Shown here: positions 1-6,285 of the stretch, piece after piece
How positions within the stretch are numbered: the first letter of the stretch is position 1
Layout: each line of letters opens with the position of its first letter
NCBI GenBank assembly: GCA_964387645.1
Contig: CAYLYM010000128.1
Coordinates: 1 to 10,938 of the forward strand
Direction of reading: 5' to 3'
Source: CAYLYM01 sp964387645
Lineage (GTDB): Bacteria > Calditrichota > Calditrichia > RBG-13-44-9
DNA length: 10,938 nucleotides
Notes under the pieces: model-generated
The model's input: only the letters and a program-made list of their open reading frames with translations
Databases searched by the model: none
Told to the model about the DNA's origin: nothing
Position numbers and translations under genes: made by a program

Positions 1-11
1 CTGCTGCAGAA

Positions 12-28
12 AAACCCACAGCGGGTTT
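12..28 (+). terminator. weak hairpin upstream of the trpB-like gene
   Basis: The arms AAACCC (12-17) and GGGTTT (23-28) form a 6-bp stem around the loop ACAGC. It is followed by an AT-rich stretch without a clean T-run, so it is a poor intrinsic terminator. It could end a gene lying left of the window or be a leader structure of trpB. I cannot tell which, and a chance hairpin is also possible. Confidence 0.2.
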
Positions 29-63
29 ATTTACTAAGTCGGTAACAAAAATCTGGAGGACCT

Positions 64-1380
64 ATGGACCGCAAAATTTTGCTAAAAGAGGACCAAATTC
101 CCACCCATTATTACAACATTGCGGCTGATTTGCCCTTCAAGCTGGATCCTCCTCTTCATCCAGTTACTAAGCAACCAATAACACCTGAAGATATGCTTCC
201 CATTTTTCCCATGTCTTTAATAGAACAAGAAATGAGTTCTCAAAAAGAGATTAAAATCCCTGATCCTATCAGGGAAGCGTATACGATTTACCGACCGACA
301 CCCTTAATCCGGGCTACACGTTTGGAAGAAGCTTTAAATACTCCTGCAAAAATTTATTACAAATACGAAGGGGTCTCCCCAACTGGAAGTCATAAACCAA
401 ACACTGCCATTGCTCAGGCCTACTACAATAAAATGGATGGTACTAAAAAAATTTGCACTGAAACCGGAGCAGGACAGTGGGGAAGCTCACTGGCCCACGC
501 CTGTAGTATCTTCGGGTTGGAATGCACTGTTTATATGGTGCGCATAAGCTACGAACAGAAACCCTATCGTAAGATTATAATGAATCTCTTCGGTGCAGAA
601 GTTTATCCTTCACCATCAGATCGCACTGAAGCGGGAAGAAAAATACTGGAAAAAGATCCTGATTGCACGGGGAGCCTAGGAATTGCCATTTCCGAAGCTA
701 TTGAAGAAGCCGTTCAGCGTGACGATACTAAATACTCACTGGGTAGTGTCTTGAATCACGTTCTTTTACACCAGACCGTGATAGGTCAGGAAGCCAAAGA
801 ACAAATGGAACTAATAGGTGATTATCCAGATGTTATTATTGGTTGTCATGGTGGTGGTAGCAATTTCGCTGGTTTGGCGTTTCCATTCCTGCGTGACAAA
901 ATCAATGGCAAGGACATTGAAGTTATTGCCGCAGAACCTGTCTCCTGTCCTACCCTAACGAAAGGAAAAATGGAATACGATTTTGGGGACACAGCCGGTA
1001 TGACGCCGTTACTAAAAATGTATACCTTAGGCCACGATTTTATTCCTCCAGCCATTCATGCAGGTGGATTAAGATATCATGGTGCGGCACCATTAGTCAG
1101 TGCCTTGTTGGCAAATGGTTTGATTTCCGCCATTGCCTTGCCTCAGAAGGAAATATTTAAAGGCGCTAACTTATTTACCAAGACAGAAGGAATCATTCCC
1201 GCACCGGAATCCTGCCATGCTATACAGGCAGCTATACGCGAAGCTGAAAAAGCCAGAGAAGCTGGCGAAGAAAAAACCATCCTCTTTAACCTTTCCGGTC
1301 ACGGTTTGCTAGACCTCTCTGCATTCGAGACTTTTATGCAAAATAAGTTGGTTGATGAAACTGTTAAAATTGACGTTTAA
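64..1380 (+). CDS. trpB: TrpB2-type tryptophan synthase beta subunit (PLP enzyme)
   Basis: This 438-residue protein condenses indole with L-serine to give tryptophan in the cytoplasm, using pyridoxal phosphate. The TrpB2 signature is clear. RPTPL lies at 77-81. GSHKPNTA at 108-115 holds the cofactor Schiff-base lysine (K111) where classical TrpB1 has HKINNA. ETGAGQWG at 133-140 has the W typical of TrpB2 rather than H. The phosphate-binding loop HGGGSN is at 262-267, with TEGIIPAPES near 374-383 and SGHG near 411-414. Length and extended N-terminus match TrpB2. A GGAGGA at 55-60 supports the ATG at 64, although the spacing is short. No trpA or other trp gene is in view. TrpB2 enzymes are often encoded apart from trpA and are thought to salvage indole or act as serine deaminase, so that role is inferred. 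It is the only + strand gene and appears intact. Confidence 0.93.
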   Translation: MDRKILLKEDQIPTHYYNIAADLPFKLDPPLHPVTKQPITPEDMLPIFPMSLIEQEMSSQKEIKIPDPIREAYTIYRPTPLIRATRLEEALNTPAKIYYKYEGVSPTGSHKPNTAIAQAYYNKMDGTKKICTETGAGQWGSSLAHACSIFGLECTVYMVRISYEQKPYRKIIMNLFGAEVYPSPSDRTEAGRKILEKDPDCTGSLGIAISEAIEEAVQRDDTKYSLGSVLNHVLLHQTVIGQEAKEQMELIGDYPDVIIGCHGGGSNFAGLAFPFLRDKINGKDIEVIAAEPVSCPTLTKGKMEYDFGDTAGMTPLLKMYTLGHDFIPPAIHAGGLRYHGAAPLVSALLANGLISAIALPQKEIFKGANLFTKTEGIIPAPESCHAIQAAIREAEKAREAGEEKTILFNLSGHGLLDLSAFETFMQNKLVDETVKIDV

Positions 1381-1403
1381 TTATCTAAAAAACAAAGAAT
1401 ATT

Positions 1404-1437
1404 AAAACGGGAGATATTTTATGCTCCCGTTTTTTTT
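1404..1437 (+). terminator. intrinsic terminator of the trpB-like gene
   Basis: A perfect 10-bp stem (AAAACGGGAG at 1404-1413, CTCCCGTTTT at 1424-1433) closes a 10-nt loop and runs into eight T's (1430-1437), 24 nt after the trpB stop. On the other strand the hairpin is followed by TTTTAATATT, so it could also stop transcripts arriving from the peroxiredoxin and SDR side. Confidence 0.9.
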
Positions 1438-1491
1438 AACTGGTTAGATATTTTTTCTCATCCACTAAAAAACGATTCCATTGAATAAATT

Positions 1492-1979
1492 CTAATTACT
1501 TTTTGAATGATTTAAAAAAGCTTGTGCTAAAACCTGGAGCACTTCTTCAGTATGTCCTGTAGGTTTTACTTCTTTAAAAACATGTTTGATAAAACCATCC
1601 TTACCAATAATAAAAATCGTTCTTTATATTCCTATATATTTTCTTCCATACATGTTTTTCTCACTCCATGCTCCATAAGCTTTGCTACCTTATGATTCAG
1701 ATCACTTAAATGCATAAGATTCAACTTCTGTTTTTAATAAAATTTTATGCGATTGAATGCTATCCGAACTCACCCTCAAAACCACAACTCGTTGGCATTG
1801 AAACTCGGCATATTATCCCGAAAAGAACAGGCCTCTTTCGTACACCCACTGATATTATCTTTTGGATAAAAATAAAGAACCACATGTTTATTCCCCCAGA
1901 ACTGAGAAAGCGAAACATCTTTTCCCTTATCCGATTTCAGAATAAAGTCGGGCGCTTTATCACCTGATTTTAACATCAT
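1492..1979 (-). pseudogene. broken Bcp/PrxQ-type peroxiredoxin (AhpC/TSA family)
   Basis: An intact family member would be a small cytoplasmic thiol peroxidase reducing H2O2 and organic hydroperoxides. The first ~67 codons are clean from the ATG at 1979 (or 1976): MLKSGDKAPDF, then VVLYFYPKDN, then SGCTKEACSFRD carrying the peroxidatic-cysteine position. The frame breaks near 1780, where reading ends at a TGA (1776-1778). Homology resumes in another frame with VLRVSSDSIQSHK. It shifts again around LSDLNHKVAK, where one base seems lost before AYGAWSEKNMYGRKYIGI. Next is an in-frame TAA where the family has CAA (IQRT), then RTIFIIGKDGFIKHVF and KPTGHTEEVLQVL, to a TAG at 1492. The order covers the whole ~150-residue family length, so several independent lesions disabled a full gene. 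Assembly error is unlikely to explain all of them. Family recognition is from memory of Bcp sequences; no alignment was run. Confidence 0.88.
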
Positions 1980-2068
1980 CCACCACAAATATTTGATTTA
2001 TCTCATTAATTCACAACATGTTTCCTTTTCACAAACCAATTTGTAATAATTAAAGAATATAAAATCGA

Positions 2069-2797
2069 TTACATTTTTTTCGGATTACTTGGACGCATAT
2101 CGATTTCACTAACCATGGTTCGTAGTGGCATGGAAAATGCCCAATAAGCAGCATCAGCAATTTCTTCTGGTTGTATTTTATTTTGGGGCAGGGTCCCGGT
2201 AGATACTTGACTATTACAGCCCAGAGTCGTATTCACTGATCCTGGAAATATTGTAATTACCCGAATATCATATTCGCGTACTTCCTCCATTAAACATTGA
2301 GCAAATCCACGTAGAGCCCATTTTGTGGCCGCATAACCTGTACCCGTCTTAAAGCCATTTTTTCCTGCCAGAGAAGCAATATTGATGATAGTACCTCCCT
2401 CACCACGTGATATCATGTGTCGGATAATTTCCTGGGTTAATATGAATACTGCCCGCATGTTCACCTGCATCATTTGTTCATATTCTTCCAGACTTAATTC
2501 CAAAAAGGGTTTTAAATACATTACCCCTGCATTATTCACCAGCACGTCTACTTTACCCAGATTACTGATAGCATTGTGTGCAACTTGAACCACCTGCTCG
2601 GGCTGTCGCAAATCGGCCGGAATGATGAATGGTTCTGTGTCGCCTACTTTCTGAATCATTCTGGCAGTTTTTTGCAAATTGGCCTGATTCCGGGCCGTAA
2701 TAGCCAATTGTAATCCCTCTTTTGCAAATTTCACTGCAATCGCCCGGCCTATTCCCTGACTCGCTCCAGTGATAAGCGCAACTTTCTTTCTATCCAT
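2069..2797 (-). CDS. short-chain dehydrogenase/reductase (SDR, FabG-like)
   Basis: This 242-residue classical SDR is a cytoplasmic NAD(P)(H)-dependent oxidoreductase; the substrate cannot be read from sequence. The Rossmann glycine motif TGASQGIG is at 10-17 and NNAG at 88-91. The catalytic tetrad is present: N113 (QVNMRAV), S142 (NIASLAG), Y155 and K159 (GYAATK). PGSVNT follows at 185-190. Size and motifs are those of 3-oxoacyl-ACP reductase-like enzymes. However, no fatty-acid synthesis gene lies nearby, so FabG function is not implied. A GGGAG sits a short distance upstream of the ATG at 2797 and supports this start. The gene stands alone: the decayed peroxiredoxin follows and a 400-nt spacer precedes it. 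No convincing terminator is visible after the stop. Confidence 0.9.
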   Translation of the reverse strand: MDRKKVALITGASQGIGRAIAVKFAKEGLQLAITARNQANLQKTARMIQKVGDTEPFIIPADLRQPEQVVQVAHNAISNLGKVDVLVNNAGVMYLKPFLELSLEEYEQMMQVNMRAVFILTQEIIRHMISRGEGGTIINIASLAGKNGFKTGTGYAATKWALRGFAQCLMEEVREYDIRVITIFPGSVNTTLGCNSQVSTGTLPQNKIQPEEIADAAYWAFSMPLRTMVSEIDMRPSNPKKM

Positions 2798-3197
2798 AAC
2801 TGTGTCTCCCGATGAAATAATTTAATTTTTACTAATTTCAAAAAACTAATATAAAGATAAACTTGAATCACAAATATGGAGCACAATCCACATTACATTT
2901 TACTTTAACTACTGCTTTCTTTATTCTATATACCGTATATCTTCCGCATGAAAATATTTAATCTTATTATCACAGTGTATTTAAACCTTCGACAATCTAC
3001 CCCAATTCAATTGCTAATAAAAAATCGATAAGAGAACTATTACAAGTCTAAAGTATTACACATTATATTAAACAACTAATATTTTTTATCTTTATTTCTT
3101 TTCTATAAATTCAGATTAATTATTAAATAATAAGAGAGCCCATTTTTCTTTATATCAATTTTTACTTAATATTTGAATATTAAAAAATTTAATATTT
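2798..3197. other. AT-rich spacer without a gene
   Basis: No reading frame here has recognisable similarity or coding character. It contains the SDR ribosome site at its left edge, a 13-bp palindrome ATATAC-C-GTATAT (2928-2940), and an all-AT hairpin with 9-bp arms and a 3-nt loop (3176-3196). The hairpin abuts the stop of the flavodiiron remnant and may be its eroded terminator region. Confidence 0.6.
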
Positions 3198-3520
3198 TTA
3201 TTTGGCAAACAATATTGGATATTTTCCTATAATAAAATCAGCTAGATTATCAACATCCACCAAATCGTTTTCAGTAGGGGATCCTATGACCAGAAATGGC
3301 AGAAAAAAATCAACTTTAAGTCCACTTAGGTAATCAACCAATTGATCGACTAATTTATTCCCTCAATTAAAAGATCCCTCAATACCCACAAATCTAGCTT
3401 TTGGTTTTAGGGCATTTGTAAGATTTTGTAAGATGTACAGCATATACCATATTGGAGTGTGGTCCTGTTAGAAAAGACGGTGAAGTAAACACCATAGTTG
3501 CCGCATTCACCAATCCCTGA
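3198..3520 (-). pseudogene. remnant of an A-type flavoprotein (FprA/flavodiiron), C-terminal flavodoxin domain
   Basis: Translating the - strand in two frames recovers the end of a flavodoxin-like domain. The first part reads LVNAATMVFTSPSFLTGPH and MVYAVHLT. After a frameshift it continues NALKPKARFVGIEGSFN, a stop, GNKLVDQLVDYLSGLKVD, FFLPFLVIGSPTENDLVDVD and NLADFIIG, ending with TAA at 3198-3200. The stop (TGA, 3363-3365) sits where the family has the W of SFxWG. The frameshift coincides with an imperfect 9/10-nt tandem duplication (ATTTGTAAG at 3414-3422, ATTTTGTAAG at 3423-3432). The metallo-beta-lactamase half (about 250 residues) is absent. Intact flavodiiron proteins reduce O2 or NO to protect anaerobes. 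The family call rests on remembered FprA motifs (TGPHP, ALKPK, IGSxxWG), and the 5' boundary is approximate. Confidence 0.65.
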
Positions 3521-3598
3521 CACCTTTTTTTCTACGTTGCATGAAATTTGAAATAAATAATCCATTTAAAGAAGAAAGTGCCTTGGTGAACAAGCATT

Positions 3599-3802
3599 TC
3601 ATAAAATTGATTCTACCTGGTAACCAACAGCCTCAATAGCAGCAACAACTTTATCTGGATCGATTGCGCCTTCTATGTCAACTATTTTTGTATCCAGATT
3701 AAATTTTATGGATTTAATCATTCCTGTTTTTCTCACAGCATTCTCAATGGTCATCTCACAATGATGACAGGACATGTCAGAAATTTTCAGGGTTTGCCTC
3801 AT
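3599..3802 (-). CDS. small HMA-domain metal-binding protein (CopZ-like)
   Basis: A single heavy-metal-associated domain makes up the whole protein, 67 residues from the ATG at 3802. It has the metal ligand motif MSCHHC (MxCxxC) near residues 10-15, the pattern E-N-A-V-R-K after it, and the family ending A-I-E-A-V-G-Y-Q-V. Such proteins bind Cu(I) or a similar soft metal through the two cysteines and pass it on. A GTG at 3814 would add four residues; I prefer the ATG, which has a TGTGAG purine stretch upstream. It begins 44 nt after the butyrate kinase stop with no terminator between, so it is probably the last gene of the ptb-buk transcript. No copper ATPase or metal regulator is in view. Metal identity is inferred. 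Confidence 0.85.
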   Translation of the reverse strand: MRQTLKISDMSCHHCEMTIENAVRKTGMIKSIKFNLDTKIVDIEGAIDPDKVVAAIEAVGYQVESIL

Positions 3803-3846
3803 AATAGAACTCACATTTCTAAAAAACTTTCAATAAATCAGATAAA

Positions 3847-4920
3847 CTAAACATATTCTTTTGCTCTTTCTTCTCCTCGGAGGACTCTTAGAGCACCAAG
3901 TGCCAGTGCCTTCATTTCTTCTTCACCAGGGAATACCATTACAGGTGCGATCCATTCTACACGTTTTTTTATCCATTCTGCCATCATTTCCGAACGCATA
4001 AGTCCACCAGTCAAACAGATAGCATCCACTTTGCCAAATAGTACAGTGGCACAGGCACCTATCTCTTTAGCTACTTGATAGGCAATACCTTCATAGATTA
4101 AACGAAATTTTTTATTGCCACTTTTAACCTCTTCTTCTACATAACTCATGTCATTAGTGCCCAAATAGGCCACCACTCCACCGTGCCCTTTAATCAATTT
4201 TTGCATCTCTGCATAAGTGTACTTTCCTGAAAAACAAACTCGTACCAAATCGCCCACTGGTACGCTACCCGAACGTTCCGGGCTATAAGGTCCATCTCCA
4301 TCCAGGCCGTTATTCACATCAATAACTCGCCCTTTATCATGAGCACCAACAGTAATTCCTCCACCCAGATGCGCAACGATTAGTCTGGCTTGCTGATAAG
4401 TCATACCCAACTTTTTAGCTGCTTCTCGAGCAACGGCTTTTTGATTTAATGCGTGGAAAATACTGCGACGTTTGATAAGCGGCATTCCTGAAATTCGGGC
4501 TAAATCTTGCAGTTCATCAACTACTACCGGATCAACAATAAATGCTTCACAACCAATATTTTTTGCCATAGTATATGCAATTAATCCCCCACAATTACTA
4601 GGATGATCTCCTTGAATCCCCCTGCGCAGATCGGTCACCATCTGCTGATTTACTCGATAAGTTCCACCTTCAATAGGTTTCAATAAACCTCCCCTACCTA
4701 CGATAGCTTTAATCCTGGAATCATCAACTTTGTGTTTTTGCAACAATTTGACAATGATTTCCATCCGATAAAGTTCTTGATCTGAAGCTTTATTAAAACG
4801 GGCTAATTCGTCCAGGGGATGTCGAATTGTCTCGGAAAAAAGTTCTTTCTCTCCCTCGAAGAGAGAAACCTTAGTAGAAGTAGATCCTGGATTTATAACA
4901 AGTATATGCGGTTCACTCAT
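3847..4920 (-). CDS. buk: butyrate kinase (or branched-chain fatty acid kinase)
   Basis: This 357-residue cytoplasmic acetokinase/ASKHA-fold enzyme turns butyryl phosphate plus ADP into butyrate plus ATP. The phosphate-1 motif NPGSTSTK is at 10-17, GRGGLLKP at 75-82 and VDPVVVDE at 129-136. HALNQKA lies at 156-162, AHLGGGI at 183-189, the characteristic NNGLDGDGPYSPERSG at 203-218, and the adenosine motif LTGGLM at 303-308. PGEEEM near 331-336 is also typical. Length matches the Buk family (~355) and is shorter than acetate kinase (~400). The ATG at 4920 has AAGGAG upstream at good spacing. It lies 18 nt after the ptb stop, so the two are co-transcribed. Ptb/Buk pairs also act on isobutyryl and isovaleryl groups from amino acids, and the sequence does not decide between these substrates. 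Confidence 0.94.
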   Translation of the reverse strand: MSEPHILVINPGSTSTKVSLFEGEKELFSETIRHPLDELARFNKASDQELYRMEIIVKLLQKHKVDDSRIKAIVGRGGLLKPIEGGTYRVNQQMVTDLRRGIQGDHPSNCGGLIAYTMAKNIGCEAFIVDPVVVDELQDLARISGMPLIKRRSIFHALNQKAVAREAAKKLGMTYQQARLIVAHLGGGITVGAHDKGRVIDVNNGLDGDGPYSPERSGSVPVGDLVRVCFSGKYTYAEMQKLIKGHGGVVAYLGTNDMSYVEEEVKSGNKKFRLIYEGIAYQVAKEIGACATVLFGKVDAICLTGGLMRSEMMAEWIKKRVEWIAPVMVFPGEEEMKALALGALRVLRGEERAKEYV

Positions 4921-4938
4921 TTTTTAACACTCCTTCTT

Positions 4939-5832
4939 TTAGGAGAGTCTCATTGCGGTAGCAATGGATAAAAATTTAGATTCTTCAGAATCAGCCCGGG
5001 AAGTAAGTACAACCGGTACTTTGGCACCAATCACTATACCCGCCGTCTTTGAACCGCCTAAATAAGTTAATACTTTATAAAAAATATTTCCGCTTTCAAT
5101 ATTCGGTACAATAGCAATATCCGCTTCTCCACCTACTTTGCTTTTTATCCCTTTTACTTCACATGATTTTTTTGAAAAAGCATTATCAACCGCTAAAGGC
5201 CCATCAATAAAAGCATTTCCAATTTGGCCACGTTCAGCCATTTTTGCAATAATTGCCGCATCAGTTGTTGCTGGCATTTTTTCTGGATATACATTTTCTA
5301 CTGCAGTGATTAAAGCAACCTTAGGTTGATCTATACCCAATTTCTTTACGGCAGAAATAGCATTTTGAGCGATTTCAATTTTCTCTTCCAAGGAAGGAGC
5401 AATATTTATAGCAGCATCTGACATGAAAATCAATTTATGATAATATGGTGTTTCAAAAACAGCCAAATGGGATAATAACTTACCATGGCGTAATCCCTCC
5501 TCTTTATCCAGAACTCCCTTCATTAGCGAAGCAGTCGAACAAAGTCCTTTCATTAAAACTTCTGCTCGACCATCTCTGATAAGTTGTATTGCTCGTTTTA
5601 CTGCTGCTGTTACTTCAGCCACATGTTCGATTTCAAAATTTCTCAGTGCAATTTTTTTTTCTTTAGCAATTTTTTCTATTTCAGGCTGATTCCCGACCAA
5701 TACAGCCGTGGCCAAACCCGATTTCTGTGCTTTTTCCAATGCTTCCAATACATCAGCATCCTGAGCAGCCGCTACTGCTATTCTATGTTGGGCTCCGGAT
5801 TTTACTTCATCAATTAATTGATTAAAATTCAT
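4939..5832 (-). CDS. ptb: phosphate butyryltransferase
   Basis: This enzyme transfers an acyl group from CoA to phosphate (butyryl-CoA + Pi to butyryl phosphate + CoA), feeding the kinase encoded next. From the ATG at 5832 it has 297 residues, usual for Ptb and shorter than phosphate acetyltransferase. Family motifs are LMKGLCSTASLMKG near 93-106, SDAAINIAP near 138-146, DGPLAVDNA near 211-219, VPNIESGNI near 242-250 and TSRADSEESK near 277-286. A GTG at 5853 would add seven basic residues. The ATG fits family N-termini better, although neither start has a strong ribosome site (only AAAAG-like purines). It is the first gene of the ptb-buk-HMA run and has a candidate promoter at 5885-5913. No crotonase, acyl-CoA dehydrogenase or 2-oxoacid oxidoreductase is in the window to reveal the substrate source. 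Confidence 0.93.
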   Translation of the reverse strand: MNFNQLIDEVKSGAQHRIAVAAAQDADVLEALEKAQKSGLATAVLVGNQPEIEKIAKEKKIALRNFEIEHVAEVTAAVKRAIQLIRDGRAEVLMKGLCSTASLMKGVLDKEEGLRHGKLLSHLAVFETPYYHKLIFMSDAAINIAPSLEEKIEIAQNAISAVKKLGIDQPKVALITAVENVYPEKMPATTDAAIIAKMAERGQIGNAFIDGPLAVDNAFSKKSCEVKGIKSKVGGEADIAIVPNIESGNIFYKVLTYLGGSKTAGIVIGAKVPVVLTSRADSEESKFLSIATAMRLS

Positions 5833-5884
5833 AATTTTTATTTTTCTTTTCACTTATTTCATTCAACAAACCTTAAGATAAATC

Positions 5885-5913
5885 AATTTAGAAACTACCA
5901 TAATAAGTATCAA
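5885..5913 (-). promoter_or_regulatory. candidate sigma-70-type promoter for ptb-buk-HMA
   Basis: On the - strand a -35-like TTGATA (5908-5913) and a -10-like TAAATT (5885-5890) are separated by exactly 17 nt. They lie about 50 nt ahead of the ptb ATG. The match is 5/6 and 4/6 to consensus; in DNA this AT-rich it could be chance. Confidence 0.35.
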
Positions 5914-6234
5914 GATATTTAAATTTCAATTCGAATATATTTCTTATTACTACAATCGAAAATTACAACCCCTTATTTTGTAAACAGAGTTACATAACAA
6001 GTAAAGAAAGACCTGTAACTCAAATAAAATAGTTAAATGAATTTCAAAATAAAGTAAAAATATTAGCGCAGGTAAAAACAACTCAGCGTATCCTTCTCCT
6101 TTAAGATCTATTACCAAAGAGAAGAACACTTTGTAGTAAAATAAATTGGGATCAGAAATAATTCGCATAATTTACCATTACCTACCAAATCCGAACCAAT
6201 ATCCTTTATCAGTTGAGCGATAGTTATATATAAC
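5914..6234. other. spacer between malic enzyme and ptb, possible membrane-protein remnant
   Basis: No intact gene is supported. A - strand frame from an ATG at 6168 reads MRIISDPNLFYYKVFF and later the hydrophobic run LFLPALIFLLYFEIHL (about 6083 to 6036), continuing QVFLYLLCNSVY. It has no ribosome site and its codon use looks unconstrained. It could be a decayed membrane-protein gene (an ATP synthase subunit a tail crossed my mind) or an accident of AT-rich DNA. Confidence 0.3.
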
Positions 6235-6270
6235 AAAAAAATGAAGGGGGAGAATAAAAATCTCCCCCTT
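6235..6270 (-). terminator. intrinsic terminator of the malic enzyme gene
   Basis: A 10-bp perfect stem (AAGGGGGAGA at 6244-6253, TCTCCCCCTT at 6261-6270) with a 7-nt A-rich loop is followed on the - strand by a T-run (plus-strand A's at 6235-6241). It sits 16 nt beyond the malic enzyme stop, isolating that gene from ptb-buk. Confidence 0.92.
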
Positions 6271-6285
6271 TTCGAAAGTATCTGG

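Noticed and set aside
1710..1967. 85-residue + strand open frame
   Set aside because: It is antisense to the peroxiredoxin pseudogene, whose family motifs explain the DNA.
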